From Nageia nagi (Eukaryota; Pinophyta): a stretch of 64,000 bases of DNA. Of this stretch, positions 12,601-21,905 are shown one piece after another. The translations under genes and the position numbers were made by a program. The notes beneath the pieces were generated by a model. That model was not told the DNA's origin. It saw only the letters and a program-made list of their open reading frames with translations, and searched no databases. Position 1 is the first letter of the stretch. Every line of letters starts with the position of its first letter. Location of the stretch: positions 5,394,001 to 5,458,000 of the forward strand of contig JBITNC010000001.1 in NCBI GenBank assembly GCA_050084985.1, written 5' to 3'.

Positions 12601-15600
12601 CGGTTCATTTTTGGTTTTCTCTACTCTACTCTTTTCTAACTCTTACTTTTTGTGAACTTTCTTCTTCCCTTCTCTATTTCTAAGGAGTTGGCCTTCTCTA
12701 GAGTTTGAGTTTAAACTAACTTTTATTCTTTCGATAAATATTTTAATCAAGGACACTTGAATATTTTCAAATAATTGTTTTAGGCTAATCAACAATGTAT
12801 TTTTCTTAGCATGCCTAATGGGACATAATCAACTTGAACTTAATGTTATAAGATTTGACACATGGTGACTCTATCGTAGGATTTGAATCTTGAACCTTTT
12901 GTTTATAAGATCTCTAGCTAAAAATCTTGAAGAACTACCCTATTTTTTTCATTACCAGATTCGTCTTCTAGAGGTTGAAGGAAGACCATGTCTCTTTCAC
13001 CCATCAGAAACATGACTTCTCTTTAAGCTAGAATTTCAGATTTACAATTCGAACAAATCATGGTAGCACAAAACATTTTTCTTGGATGTAATAGCACCAA
13101 ATCTCTTAACATTGCAAACCTACATAAGATTTCATTTGTGTCTCTAAAAGTTTTGCGTAAATACAATGGAAGCATAAAGATAACTTTAGAGCATTGTCAA
13201 GATGTAGTTGTTATAGGCACCATTCACAATATCATGCATGAACACTTGATGGTTAGAGTACTTGCCCTTTCTTTTATAGGCGAAGTATTGGCTAGATACC
13301 ACTTGTTGGTAGATAATATTATCAACACTAAGCCATTTATTCGAGAATTCAATGAAATTGGTGATTCATTTTCTTTGCTAACCTAGTTGACCTCCATATA
13401 AAGCCATTTGTAAGAAAATATCACCAATATCTATATTTGGTTCAGTAAGACATGAAAGCGAACCCCACAACAGGTAAATTTGTCATCAACTCAAGCCTCC
13501 TTTTATTATCTTAAAGCTTTTGTTCCAAATTTAGGCTTGCAAATTTGACAAGTAAATGAGATGTGTTTCCCACAAGTGTATCAATTGTCTGTTGTAGTAG
13601 AAAATGCCTTGATCTTTGTCGGAAAATCACCCCCAAGATCATAGCACCTTTTTTTTCGGAAATCTCACAACCCACCCTACAACTTCTGTTCTTAATCTCA
13701 TAAGCTTTTCCATTAGTAAAGAATATATCTAATAAAGTCATTGCAATTGAAAGATATAATTTCAAAAGGAGATTTGAAGAGTACCCACAAAGGAGAATAC
13801 CATATGTCACTAGGGAATAAGGAGTTCCAACAAACAATTCTAGGGGAAAGACGAACTCCAAGGTCAACAAATTTGGAATGGAAGATGACCATGCTTTGGA
13901 ATATCATTGGTGTTTAGTTTTGCACATATTCTGGATACTTGTCCAACTTACCAACACTAGTGACAAATTGCTATGGTTGAGAAATTGGTGAAGGATACCC
14001 AGGAAACAAACTTGGTAGCAATAGACCCAAGTTGTGAATTTTGGGTCAAAGAAATGGTTAGATCTAATTAGTTGAAGACTTGTGGAATGTTGAGAAGTGC
14101 ATGAGTCAGAAGCCTTTGACAGAAAAAATTCTTGGGCGAAGTGAAGCATGGAAAGAAGACCACAAGGAAGTTCAATCAATGAGTTCCTTGGAGAAATCAT
14201 AAGGTTGTGTGAGGAAATGCCATACTTGGAGCCTTGGGTTGAAATTCATAGAAATTTACCATTTCTTTTTCTAGAAAAGCAACTTAAGATAGGGAATTTG
14301 AGAGATCAATCAAAGAATGAGGAATCTGTGTTAGAGAAAGAGCATATGGATTCATTGCTTCCTAGAAGCTCTAACGCTTTTCAGGCCAAAAGACAAGAAA
14401 AGTAATCCATTTATTTACAAGATTGAAAGAAGAGAGCTTTTAGCTTGGTTTGGGAAAATGAACAGTTCCTAAAAAAATGTTGGACATCAACAATGAGGGA
14501 TAGAAGGGTAAGAAGATTCATTGATATCTAGAAGAACCCCTTTGTTCAACAAATAAATGTTCAGGTCGCATACAAAGAGAAGAACAATGGAAGACCTTTT
14601 TCTAAAAACGTCATTTAACGTTTTACCTAGTTACGCAATGATCAACAGGTGTAGCAGTAAATGGAAAACTATCTAGAGAATCTAGCAAACATTTTGGAGC
14701 TGAGCTTCGTCTCAGAGCATCCACATACAAAGTTAGGTAAGATTCCTTGCTGGAAGGATTTGTAGTGCATAATTGCATGCTAGATACTAGAGCTACAACT
14801 ACCATCATGCCTAAAGCGGTGTGCGACACAATAAAGATGGATTGTACTTGCCTAGTTTCGTGACATTGCAGTTGGATGGGTCTCAAGTTTGAACCTTTTG
14901 TGCAATAAAGCATATCCTCATGACATTGCACCAAGCCTGAGACCTTTCCTTTCCTCAAGAAGAAATAGTGGTGGACATGCCTCCCATTTTTGGAATGTGT
15001 TTGGCTAGAGACTTTACAACTAAGCTAGGAGGTTATCTCTCTCTTGATTGTTCTTACATAATATTACTTAATAAGGGAAAGGAATGTAAAGTCTATATAG
15101 AAAAATCAAACCCATATCATGTTCTCAAGTGGCATAGGTACAAAGATGATGACCAATGTGGGGAAGAGCTATTAGCCATCCCTTATCCTTTTGTTCTAGC
15201 TCTCGTATCATCCTTCAATCATATATTCAGCTATAGCATCAACTATCATCCTCGCAATACGAACATCGACAATAATTGAATAGTATAAAGGGGTAAGTGT
15301 GTAGTTTTAAGAAGTGAAAGCGTAGAATCCTCATCTAGAACAAGCAAGGCTCATTTTTCGAGTGATGCCAATAACCAACTCATTCCCCTAGAAAGCACAT
15401 TTGGCATTAACTTAGAGTTTTGATTCGAAGATACAACATGCCCACGAAGAAGGTTGACAAAGATCAGAAGTTGCCTTTTTGGGAAAGTCTGTGATTATTA
15501 TTATTATTATTTTGGAGCCAAATCACAATGAATTAGAGTGCAAGTTTCCAAATTCCAAAGCATGATTTCAGTTATTAATGTGCGAACGACCTTCGTAAGA

Positions 15601-18600
15601 TTTGTGAGAAGTCTGAAATGAAGTTCACATGAGCCAAATAACAAGTGTAATGCTTCAAAACTAATGGTGATATCACTACAAGATGTTGTGTAACTTAGGA
15701 ATTTAAAACTGTGTCAACTTGAAACATTGGCATAGGCACATGATGATGTGTGCGACCATAAAGCAATTGAAAGTACTAAGCCACCCATAATCAACTAAGG
15801 TGAGTTCAGATCATTGAACACTACATTCATTTTAAAGCCCAATTTCACATGAGTAAGTTGATTTGAAAGGAGGATTGCAAATCTCGATATGCTCAACATC
15901 ATGATTGAACAAATTCATGAGAAGTTGATGGCATTCAATTCATAGGTCATCCTCGAAGTCTATTAAAGGAGGTAGGCTATTCCCATATCATTTTCAATAT
16001 TTTTGGTGAAATTTTTGCTTGTTCAAATTTGCTAGAAGTTAAAGTTCGAGTAAGAAAGATATATGGTTGGTCCTCCTGCAATGAAAAGTTCAAAGGAGAA
16101 AAGTATCCCAATCAGTTTCATGTGTAGTAATCATGTGTATCTTAGGGGTACATAAAGTTGAAGAACATGCATTCATTGTTGCTCTCCTGCATAAGTCTAA
16201 ACAATTGAGTTGTGCTCCCTTTAAGGTTCATTTTCTATAGTCACATGGGTAAGCTTTGATGTTGCATTGAATTCCATTTGGGGTAGAAGCTCAATGAAAG
16301 ATATGGTCATGAAAGATATGAGCGTTGAAAAGGCTCTTCCATGTCTTGTGGCCATCAAACATGACTCCACAACCTAATGGATATGGTCATGCTATTAGTT
16401 GCAACCAATCCAATGTGTCATCATTAGCTAAGGATGAGGCAAAGCTTTGGCTTCTAAATTTTGCTAGCAAAAACCCCTAGAGGTAATAGAGAATGTAGTT
16501 CAAAAGCTTGAGTCATTTTGAAGCTCATCAACTCTTCATGGGGCTTCCTTCCTTGGAATTCTTGACTCAGTAAGAAGCCCAAAATCTTATTCAAAAATTA
16601 GAGTTGAGAGGAAAAGCAAAGGAGATTCAAAGTCCAAAAGGTGACAAACTCAAGAAATCTCAAATCTTGAGGGCTTGTTTCCTTTACAATGCAACAAAGT
16701 AGGAGATTGAACGTTGAGATGTTTGGATTTTACAAAGCTTTTGAAAAATTCGTTCTATTCAGAATTTCAAAAAATTGCTAACGTTGATAACAATGAATGA
16801 AAAATTGGAAGGAAATTGTGGGTCTGAATCAAAGAGGTGCATGTTCAAAACTTCTACACTGTTTGCATCATCATTTTACACTTGAAGTTCCGAAAAAGGG
16901 ATTAAGTGCTAGAAAGCATTTGAAAATTGGGGCTTGGGAGTGGTTAACATTAGGAAAGCTTTACCAAAGTTCCAACTTTTTGAAGGATAGAGAATATTCA
17001 CAACTCTCAAGCTTGGAGCTTACTAATAAACTCATCTTGTCTTTCAAGGAGTTACCATTGGGATATAATGCTTGAATCTTTGCATACAAGGCTTTGAATT
17101 GGAGTTTCATATGGAGTTTCATTTTTCCCTCTTGCACGGTAAAGATAAGCTCAACGTATAGATATGTTTGCATATTTCGAAATTTTGGAAAATGTCCAAA
17201 CATGTTAGTTTAACTCATCAATGGTGTTGGAAGGCAAAAGGATGTCATGCCTTTGAAATGGAAGCGAGCAACGAAGAGGCGGGAAATGGAATGGAGGGAG
17301 CTCATGAGGAGGAAGTTGGTGTAGTTGGCAATGGAGGGGGAGCACAGGTGGGTCAGATGTCGGGGAAGGAGAATGAGTCAAACAAGGATGATGGAGATTC
17401 GGTTGATGCGGATGCTCAAGGTGAGAACAAGAAAAAAGAAAGTGAGAGTCCACTACCGAAGCCTCTTGATGCAAGGGTGGGGGGGGCATCGATTGTAGCT
17501 TCCAAGAGACGAACATGGGCCTAGGTTGTCCAAGGTACACATATCAAACCACTAGAAACAAATTTTAATCTTATAGTGGAGAACATAAATATGGTTATCC
17601 CTTCGAAGCACACAACTATGACCCTGGCTGAAGGGGCTTTCAACTTAGTGGGGAAGTTTCTTGGCCCTAGATCAAACATTGAGTCTATTAGGGAATGGGC
17701 TTTCCAGTGGCGGAAGACAAAAGGTAGGGTGGATATTGTAGCCATGCCTAATGGCTTTTTTATGTTTAAGATTATTTCAAAGATGACATGCAAAAGATTT
17801 TGGTAGGAGGCCCTTGGATGTTTGGTAGGAAGGCTCTATTCCTACGTAAGTGAGATACAAACTTTGATCCCAAAAAGAAAAACACTGCCAAGGTTCTGGT
17901 GTGGGTAAGGCTTCCTTGCCTTCCATTCCAATTTCGGCATGATGAAGTTTTGATGGGTATTGCCAAAGATAAAGGGGACATTGTTACGATTGACAGAGCA
18001 ATCTGGGCCAAGTCTCAAATGGTTTTTGCTAGATTTTGTGTATATGTGGATGTGAAATAGACTTACCTTAGACAATTGATTTAATCTCATACATTGGCAA
18101 ATGGACACAACATATTGAGTATAAAAATCTACCCAAGGAATGTGAGCATTGCAAGGAGAAAGGACATATCTCAGGTTGGTGCCTGAATAATAAGAGCTCT
18201 CAACCTCCAAAACAAGTGTGGCCAAAGAAGCAACTCAGGGGGTACTTAACCAAGCTTCAAATGCAGCTATGAATGTGCAAGAGCAAAGCCATGCTGGTCC
18301 AAGCAAAGTGCAAGATTAACAAAAAGATTTTACTTCAAGGAATCCATTTGATATCTTCCACGAAGGAAAAGAACCACTGACCCAAGAAATGCTTTTAGCA
18401 ATAATGGAAGCAAGTGATGGGCCGAAGCCTGCAAATCCTGAAGGCAATAATCTGGAGGAGCAGAATGCCTTGAGAATGGAAGACCCTCCTTTGATGGAAG
18501 AAATAATATCCCAAACGCAAGAGGATCAATAGGTGTAAAGGCCAAAAGATTATTTGGAAAGGGTCCCTAAGATTCAGTACACCAAGAGGGAGTCCCAAAC

Positions 18601-21600
18601 GGAAGAGATGTCTGAACCTCAAGAAATGTCAGAAGTTAGGTTTACGGCTTCATAGCCCTCTTTGCCAATGGATCATCAACCTCTAGAGCACCATCTTTCA
18701 TCACAGGAAGATCAAGATCCAGCTCTAGAGACCCAACCATTCAGTAACCAAGGAACGACTTTGTAGGTCATCCCTATCCTCACACCTACCTTTGCAGAAG
18801 AAGACGAGTGCCCAACAACTCTTAGTCGAATCACTCAAAAGTATAAGTTGGCAGCAAATGTTGGAAATCAGGCAATGAGTAGACCCACCAATGACGAGAT
18901 TAGGAAGAGTGAGACTAAGGCAACTATAGCAAAAGGATTGCAAACCATCTTGACAGTAGATAGAGGTAAGAAATGAAGATACTTTCCTAGAATGTTAGGG
19001 GCATCAATAGCCCTACAAAGAGAAGAGGATTGCTTGCTTTGAAGCGACAGGTGAGACCTGAGGTTAATTGTACTTTAAGAAACAAAAGTTATTTACAATA
19101 ATACTGAGTTTATCAAGAACATTATTTGGAGGCATGCTGAGTTTTTTGCTAGTCCTTTTTTGGGGAGATCAGGTGGCCTTATGTGTCTCTAGGACCCAAC
19201 CAACGTATAAGGTAGATTGATTGTGTCAAAAGGTAGATTTTGTTGTGGACTTTTCTTAGTTGTTAATGGAAACCTGCATTGAATAGTTACAAATGTTCAC
19301 GGCCAAAATACATTAGCTGGTAGGAAGGCCCTTTGAAATAACCTTAATCAGATGAAATCAACTTTTGTAGGAATCCCTTGGGTTATAGCAGGTGATTTTA
19401 ACATGCCCTTATATCCCTTAGACAAAAAAGGAGGAATCGAAACTTTCTCCGAACGTATAAGAGACGTTGAAACTTTCCTAAACCTTAATGGGCTAATAGA
19501 TTGAATGTCATTTAAAGCATGCATGATAAATATTAAATATTCATTGTTCAAACTTCAAGTTCAATATTAAAATAATAATATCAAGTTCAACAATTAGTTT
19601 AATGATTAATCATCAAATGGAAATTCTAAATCAGCAATGTCATCATCATCATTGACATTAGATTATGTAAGAATATTAGATGAACCACAAGCAATGCCAC
19701 TGTCACTTGCACTAATAGTGTGTTCAACTTCATTTTGGCTATCAAAGTCATCAAATGCAATACGGTGGGAACTGGATGCATCCAAGTCAGTATGATTCGG
19801 CTCTATATCCCACAACTTCATCTCCCCTTGCATGTAGTCATTTTGTTTGTGTGAAAAGGTGTGCAAGTTGGAATACATATATATTAAGTTCTCTCCTTTT
19901 TTTGAGTGCAATTTATTGCGTTTTACCGAGTGGATGAAAGAATATGTGTCCAATTCCTCTCCCCAGCAGATGAACTAACAACCTATGAAGACATAATATT
20001 AAATAAACGAGAATGAAGTAGTTTAGGGGTTTCATGTGCTTTAGAGGTAACTTTTAGGGTTTTCAAGGAGAGGCTGGTCAAAGTCAAATAAAAAAAGGTG
20101 AAAAAATATTAAAAAAATCAAATTTTATGTCTCCAGCTGCTCTCCACCCATGGGTTCTCTCTGAGTGCGCTCGAGTATACCCAGTTCCTTCCCGGGTATG
20201 TCTGTGGCTAACCCGACTGGGGCTGGCCGGACCCTGTTGGAACCTGCAGGCGTACCGGACCAGCACCCATACCCGGTGCATACTGTATTGGTACCTGGGG
20301 CTCCGACAGGAGAACCCGGTAACATAGCTTTTTTTGCTGAAAAGAGTGTTTGCTAAACCACAACTCATCTACGGACAGTGGCCATGCTGAGCATCAACAC
20401 AAAAGAGCATTTGGTGAGCAACAACTCAGCTGCCTATCAGTGGGCATGTTGTTAGAATTTTCAAAAAATCCAATTCTTACTCTTCTCCTACTTTCCTTGA
20501 TCCTCACTTTCTTTGATTCTTTTGCAGCAAGATAGTTGTAAGGAAAGCAAGATAAAGAACCTCAAGATTCATGCAGTAATTAAGCTAAATTAAGGGGGAA
20601 GAGGTTTTGATAGAGAAGCAATCATCTGACAATCATTCAATATATCATGAAGGGACTATACCTCTGATTCAACCTTTTCTTAAAAACAATTATGTGCAGA
20701 TCTTACTAATAGAAAGTAGTTATAACTCAAATATGTTAACTTCTCTTTGAAATATCTTCGTACAGATGACATAAACTATCATTTACTCTGCCTGAGAGGA
20801 TATGCTTGTTATGAAAACAAATATATATCTTACACTCTGCTATCTTCTTTTTGTATCTGCAGGGTCAGTGATTGTGCTACTGAGAAGGTAGCAGGAGCCT
20901 TTGATTGTTCTTTGAAAGATCTGCAGCTCAACTATATTGATCTTTACCTTGTGCGTGCACTTTATCAGATTTGTTTCTATTGCGATTTATGTCATGGAAA
21001 TCTCAGTCAGTCCAGTATATGTGTCTATAACTAGTGGTAATTACATATGAAATGCTTCTGTGATGTGCAATATAGATGCATTGGCCAAACGCTAGTATTG
21101 CTACCGTATGGAAGGAGATGGAGAAGCTAGTAAATACTGGAAAAGTCCGTGCCATCGGCGTAAGCAATTTTTCTGTGAAGAAGTTGCAGGATTTGCTCAC
21201 ATATGCAAAAGTGACGCCAGCTGTAAACCAAGTTGAATGTCATCTAACGTGGCAGCAACACAACGTTCAAACTTTTTGCAAATCAAAGGGTATTCATGTC
21301 ACAGTAAGTTCTTTAACTTGCAAACTTAAGGGTTCATAATGGTATTGTTTCCCATTCATGGAATTTTTCTGTTTGCACTCTAGAATCTTTAGTTTGAAGT
21401 TCAGTTCTTGAGGCCTTTTTTGGAATTCTGTTTTATAGCGCTTTCATTTTTAAGTTCTCAATATTTTGTGATGATTACAGGCATACTCTCCGCTGGGATC
21501 TCCAGGTACTGGATGGCTTAAACATAAAATTAAAGTACTAGATCATCCTCTGGTGAAGCACGTGGCAGAGAAACTGGGCAAGACACCTGCACAGGTTGCA

Positions 21601-21905
21601 CTACGTTGGGGTATACAAAGTGGCTATAGTGTGCTACCAAAAAGCACCAGTGAAGCTAGAATTAAAGAAAACTTTGATGTATTTGGTTGGTCAATCCCTA
21701 AGGAATTGTTAGAACAGTTTTCTCAAATTGAACAGGTACGCAGTTAATCCAATCTCAGTTCACTAGTCATTTCTTCAATAGTTTCTATTTCCATATTGAG
21801 TCCTTGTTGTTTCCTCAGGCAAGGTTGCTTCGAGGAAATTTTCTCGTCAGCAGCACTCGTGGTCCATTCAAAAGTTTGGAGGATCTTTGGGATGGAGAAG
21901 TCTGA
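6647..21905 (+). CDS. NADPH-dependent aldo-keto reductase (plant AKR4C type), 5'-partial, six exons
   Basis: The enzyme would reduce aldehydes or ketones with NADPH in the cytosol; members of this family detoxify reactive carbonyls. Exons are 6647-6697, 7074-7150, 20863-20950, 21076-21303, 21481-21735 and 21819-21905, giving 261 residues and TGA. All introns have GT-AG ends, and the split Gln codon across 7150/20863 restores frame. The catalytic tetrad is present: Asp7 (HIDCA), Tyr12 (AYDNE), Lys41 (ITSKL) and His74 (MHWP). The cofactor signature [13 protein letters not shown] lies at residues 200-212, and the C-terminus ends DLWDGEV. Exon borders match those expected for plant AKR4C genes. 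The first exon (about 30-50 residues with GLGTW) lies outside the window. Between HWP and the helix VWKEMEKL about 20-25 residues usual in the family are missing. No stop or frameshift is seen, so the gene may be expressed, but the deletion could impair it. Confidence 0.93.
7554..8289 (+). repeat. First copy of 0.75-kb direct repeat (LTR part)
   Basis: This aligns by eye with 16494-17150, sharing for example CAACTCTTCATGGGG and blocks around 7990-8060. It resumes after the insert at 11972-12090 (TATAGATATG, then TGGTGTTGGAAGG). No protein is encoded. Confidence 0.8.
9390..9620. repeat. Degenerate GC-rich minisatellite, about 30-bp unit
   Basis: Several imperfect units containing CCCCCACGTTGGCA-like cores followed by CTAG-GCC are arranged head to tail, in a stretch much richer in C than its surroundings. 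It lies inside the non-coding insert. Short open frames here are by-products of composition. Confidence 0.55.
10140..10390. repeat. Degenerate repeat with ACATTGGCAT and GATGCCCTA cores
   Basis: Loosely repeated blocks such as AGACATTGGCAT, AGACCTTGGCAT and TGGATGCCCTA/TCGATGCCCTA recur at irregular intervals. Copies are too diverged for a precise unit length. No gene is visible. Confidence 0.4.
11098..11121. repeat. (TA)n microsatellite
   Basis: Uninterrupted alternating TA run of about ten units, flanked by AT-rich sequence; a short C homopolymer of 12 bases follows at 11441-11452. Confidence 0.85.
11251..11420. repeat. Tandem repeat with CAACACATC core
   Basis: Five imperfect units of about 30-40 bp, each with a (G/C)ACCAACACATCCAA-like core. 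They lie near the right end of the non-coding insert. Confidence 0.6.
12863..12871 (+). promoter_or_regulatory. Candidate primer-binding site TGGTGACTC
   Basis: TGGTGACTC follows TTGACACA, which would be the end of the long 5' LTR, and precedes the Gag remnant by about 115 bp. It resembles the TGGCGACTC primer sites reported for Ogre-type elements, with a C-to-T change. Upstream at about 12287 a CTATAAAAGGG sequence could be the LTR promoter. Confidence 0.45.
12988..14405 (+). pseudogene. Gypsy Gag remnant
   Basis: Candidate start ATG at 12988 ([12 protein letters not shown], then a stop). From 13060 an open frame of 108 residues contains a capsid-like stretch with [13 protein letters not shown] and [13 protein letters not shown], resembling the retrotransposon-gag motif in which an aromatic-His pair precedes a linker and F-x-x-F. 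Downstream to 14405 the plus frame is interrupted by many stops. Identification is by weak motif and by its place between primer site and protease. Confidence 0.5.
14620..15279 (+). pseudogene. Gypsy protease region remnant
   Basis: The plus-strand translation gives [18 protein letters not shown], matching the retropepsin active-site region (LDTGAT-type), with Gly replaced by Arg, so it would be inactive. The following frame 14968-15279 ([20 protein letters not shown]) matches the conserved DIPPxFGMLLSR segment that follows the protease in many plant gypsy elements. Stops at 14850-14960 interrupt it. Confidence 0.7.
15280..16493. other. Non-coding interior of the gypsy derivative
   Basis: No open frame with a recognisable domain on either strand. 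A short (ATT)n run occurs near 15497. If the LTR assignment is right, this is what remains between the protease region and the 3' LTR, so pol has been deleted. Confidence 0.4.
16494..17250 (+). repeat. Second copy of 0.75-kb direct repeat (3' LTR part)
   Basis: This aligns with 7554-8289 plus 11972-12090. Similarity stops at about 17250, eight bases before the LINE ORF1 start codon, so a LINE insertion probably cut this copy. An AGAGGTAATAGAGAA purine-rich stretch just before it could be the polypurine tract. Confidence 0.75.
17258..18976 (+). pseudogene. LINE ORF1 (DUF4283 plus CCHC zinc knuckle)
   Basis: ORF1 encodes the RNA-binding protein of plant L1-like LINEs. The N-terminal region (17258-17520) is acidic and low-complexity. 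The DUF4283-type domain follows from [16 protein letters not shown] (about 17628), continues in a second frame through [12 protein letters not shown], and ends near [11 protein letters not shown] complete CCHC knuckle, C-x2-C-x4-H-x4-C, is encoded at 18141-18182. The C-terminal part is glutamate-rich. A frameshift near 17785 and several stops make it a pseudogene. Its terminal TGA (18974-18976) overlaps the ORF2 ATG as ATGA and lies in the same frame as the start codon. Confidence 0.8.
18973..19502 (+). pseudogene. LINE ORF2, apurinic endonuclease fragment
   Basis: The frame begins [19 protein letters not shown], the canonical start of plant LINE AP-endonuclease domains, with the Trp of SWNVRG changed to stop. 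Later blocks include [42 protein letters not shown] and [19 protein letters not shown], which carry the N-V-(Y/H) and GDFN catalytic motifs. The domain ends prematurely at about 19502. In the intact family reverse transcriptase would follow. Confidence 0.8.
19663..19990 (-). pseudogene. hAT transposase C-terminal fragment
   Basis: The minus-strand frame has [19 protein letters not shown], then [12 protein letters not shown] and KLWDIE, followed by an acidic tail. The FIHS-KRNRL and V/IYVxYNLR blocks are the conserved end of the hAT dimerisation domain in plant transposases. Only this last part is present, and the catalytic region is not in the window. Confidence 0.65.
20128..20345. repeat. 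GC-rich block with repeated CCCGG/ACCGG motifs
   Basis: A compositional island in AT-rich intron, with CCGG, CCCGGG, GGTACC and CCGGTA-like motifs recurring on both strands. Clusters of short GC-rich repeats are common near hAT termini as transposase-binding sites, which is my tentative reading here. It supports open frames on both strands that I regard as artefacts of composition. Confidence 0.4.
20346..20862. other. Remaining 3' end of the giant intron
   Basis: No element recognised. An imperfect duplication (ACAACTCATCT and CAACAACTCAGCT blocks, each followed by a CAGTGG-CATG stretch) occurs at 20359-20450. Confidence 0.4.

Larger units (their letters stand above)
7554..17250 (+). mobile_element. 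Long-LTR gypsy derivative (Tat/Ogre-like), Gag and protease only
   Basis: A directly repeated segment starts TGTAGTC at 7554 and TGTAGTT at 16494 and can be followed for about 750 bp to about 12090 (after removing the insert 8290-11971) and 17250. Between them are a candidate primer site at 12863, a Gag remnant and a protease region, all on the plus strand. I read this as 5' LTR (about 7554-12862 including the insert, about 1.6 kb without it), internal region, then the 3' LTR, cut by the LINE that starts near 17250. Only about 1.2 kb separates the protease region from the 3' LTR, so reverse transcriptase and integrase are missing. The long LTR and the TGGTGACTC primer site recall Tat/Ogre elements with TGGCGACTC-type tRNA-Arg primers. 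Lineage and outer limits are inference. Confidence 0.55.
17258..19502 (+). mobile_element. L1-like LINE lacking its 3' part
   Basis: The element runs from an ORF1 start codon at 17258 through ORF1 and about 530 bp of ORF2, then stops abruptly near 19502 after the endonuclease block [14 protein letters not shown]. Reverse transcriptase, 3' UTR and poly(A) tail are absent. New LINE copies usually lose their 5' end, so this copy was probably cut later by deletion. A hAT remnant begins a few dozen bases further on. ORF1 is related to the minus-strand LINE at 57979-63520. Confidence 0.8.
19560..20345 (-). mobile_element. hAT transposon remnant
   Basis: It contains the C-terminal end of a hAT-type transposase on the minus strand, followed upstream (20128-20345) by a GC-rich block. 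No complete terminal inverted repeats or 8-bp target duplication were found, so the limits are approximate and most of the transposase is missing. Confidence 0.5.
7151..20862 (+). other. Giant intron of the aldo-keto reductase gene
   Basis: The donor is CA|GTATGC after 7150 and the acceptor TCTGCAG|GG before 20863. Joining these borders keeps the reading frame across the Lys active-site exon and the following one. The 13.7 kb between them consist almost wholly of mobile DNA: a long-LTR gypsy derivative, a small inserted element, a LINE and a hAT remnant. Transcript evidence would be needed to prove that the intron is spliced intact. Confidence 0.85.

Noticed and set aside
13511-13907. Minus-strand frames of up to 119 residues
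   Set aside because: They lie opposite the plus-strand gypsy Gag region and match no family; likely shadows.
17205-17540. Minus-strand proline- and histidine-rich frame of 111 residues
   Set aside because: It is the complement of the acidic N-terminus of LINE ORF1, which is better supported by continuity with DUF4283 and CCHC.
20084-20368. Overlapping open frames on both strands in the GC-rich block
   Set aside because: Frames on both strands at once reflect scarcity of stops in GC-rich sequence; none resembles a known protein.
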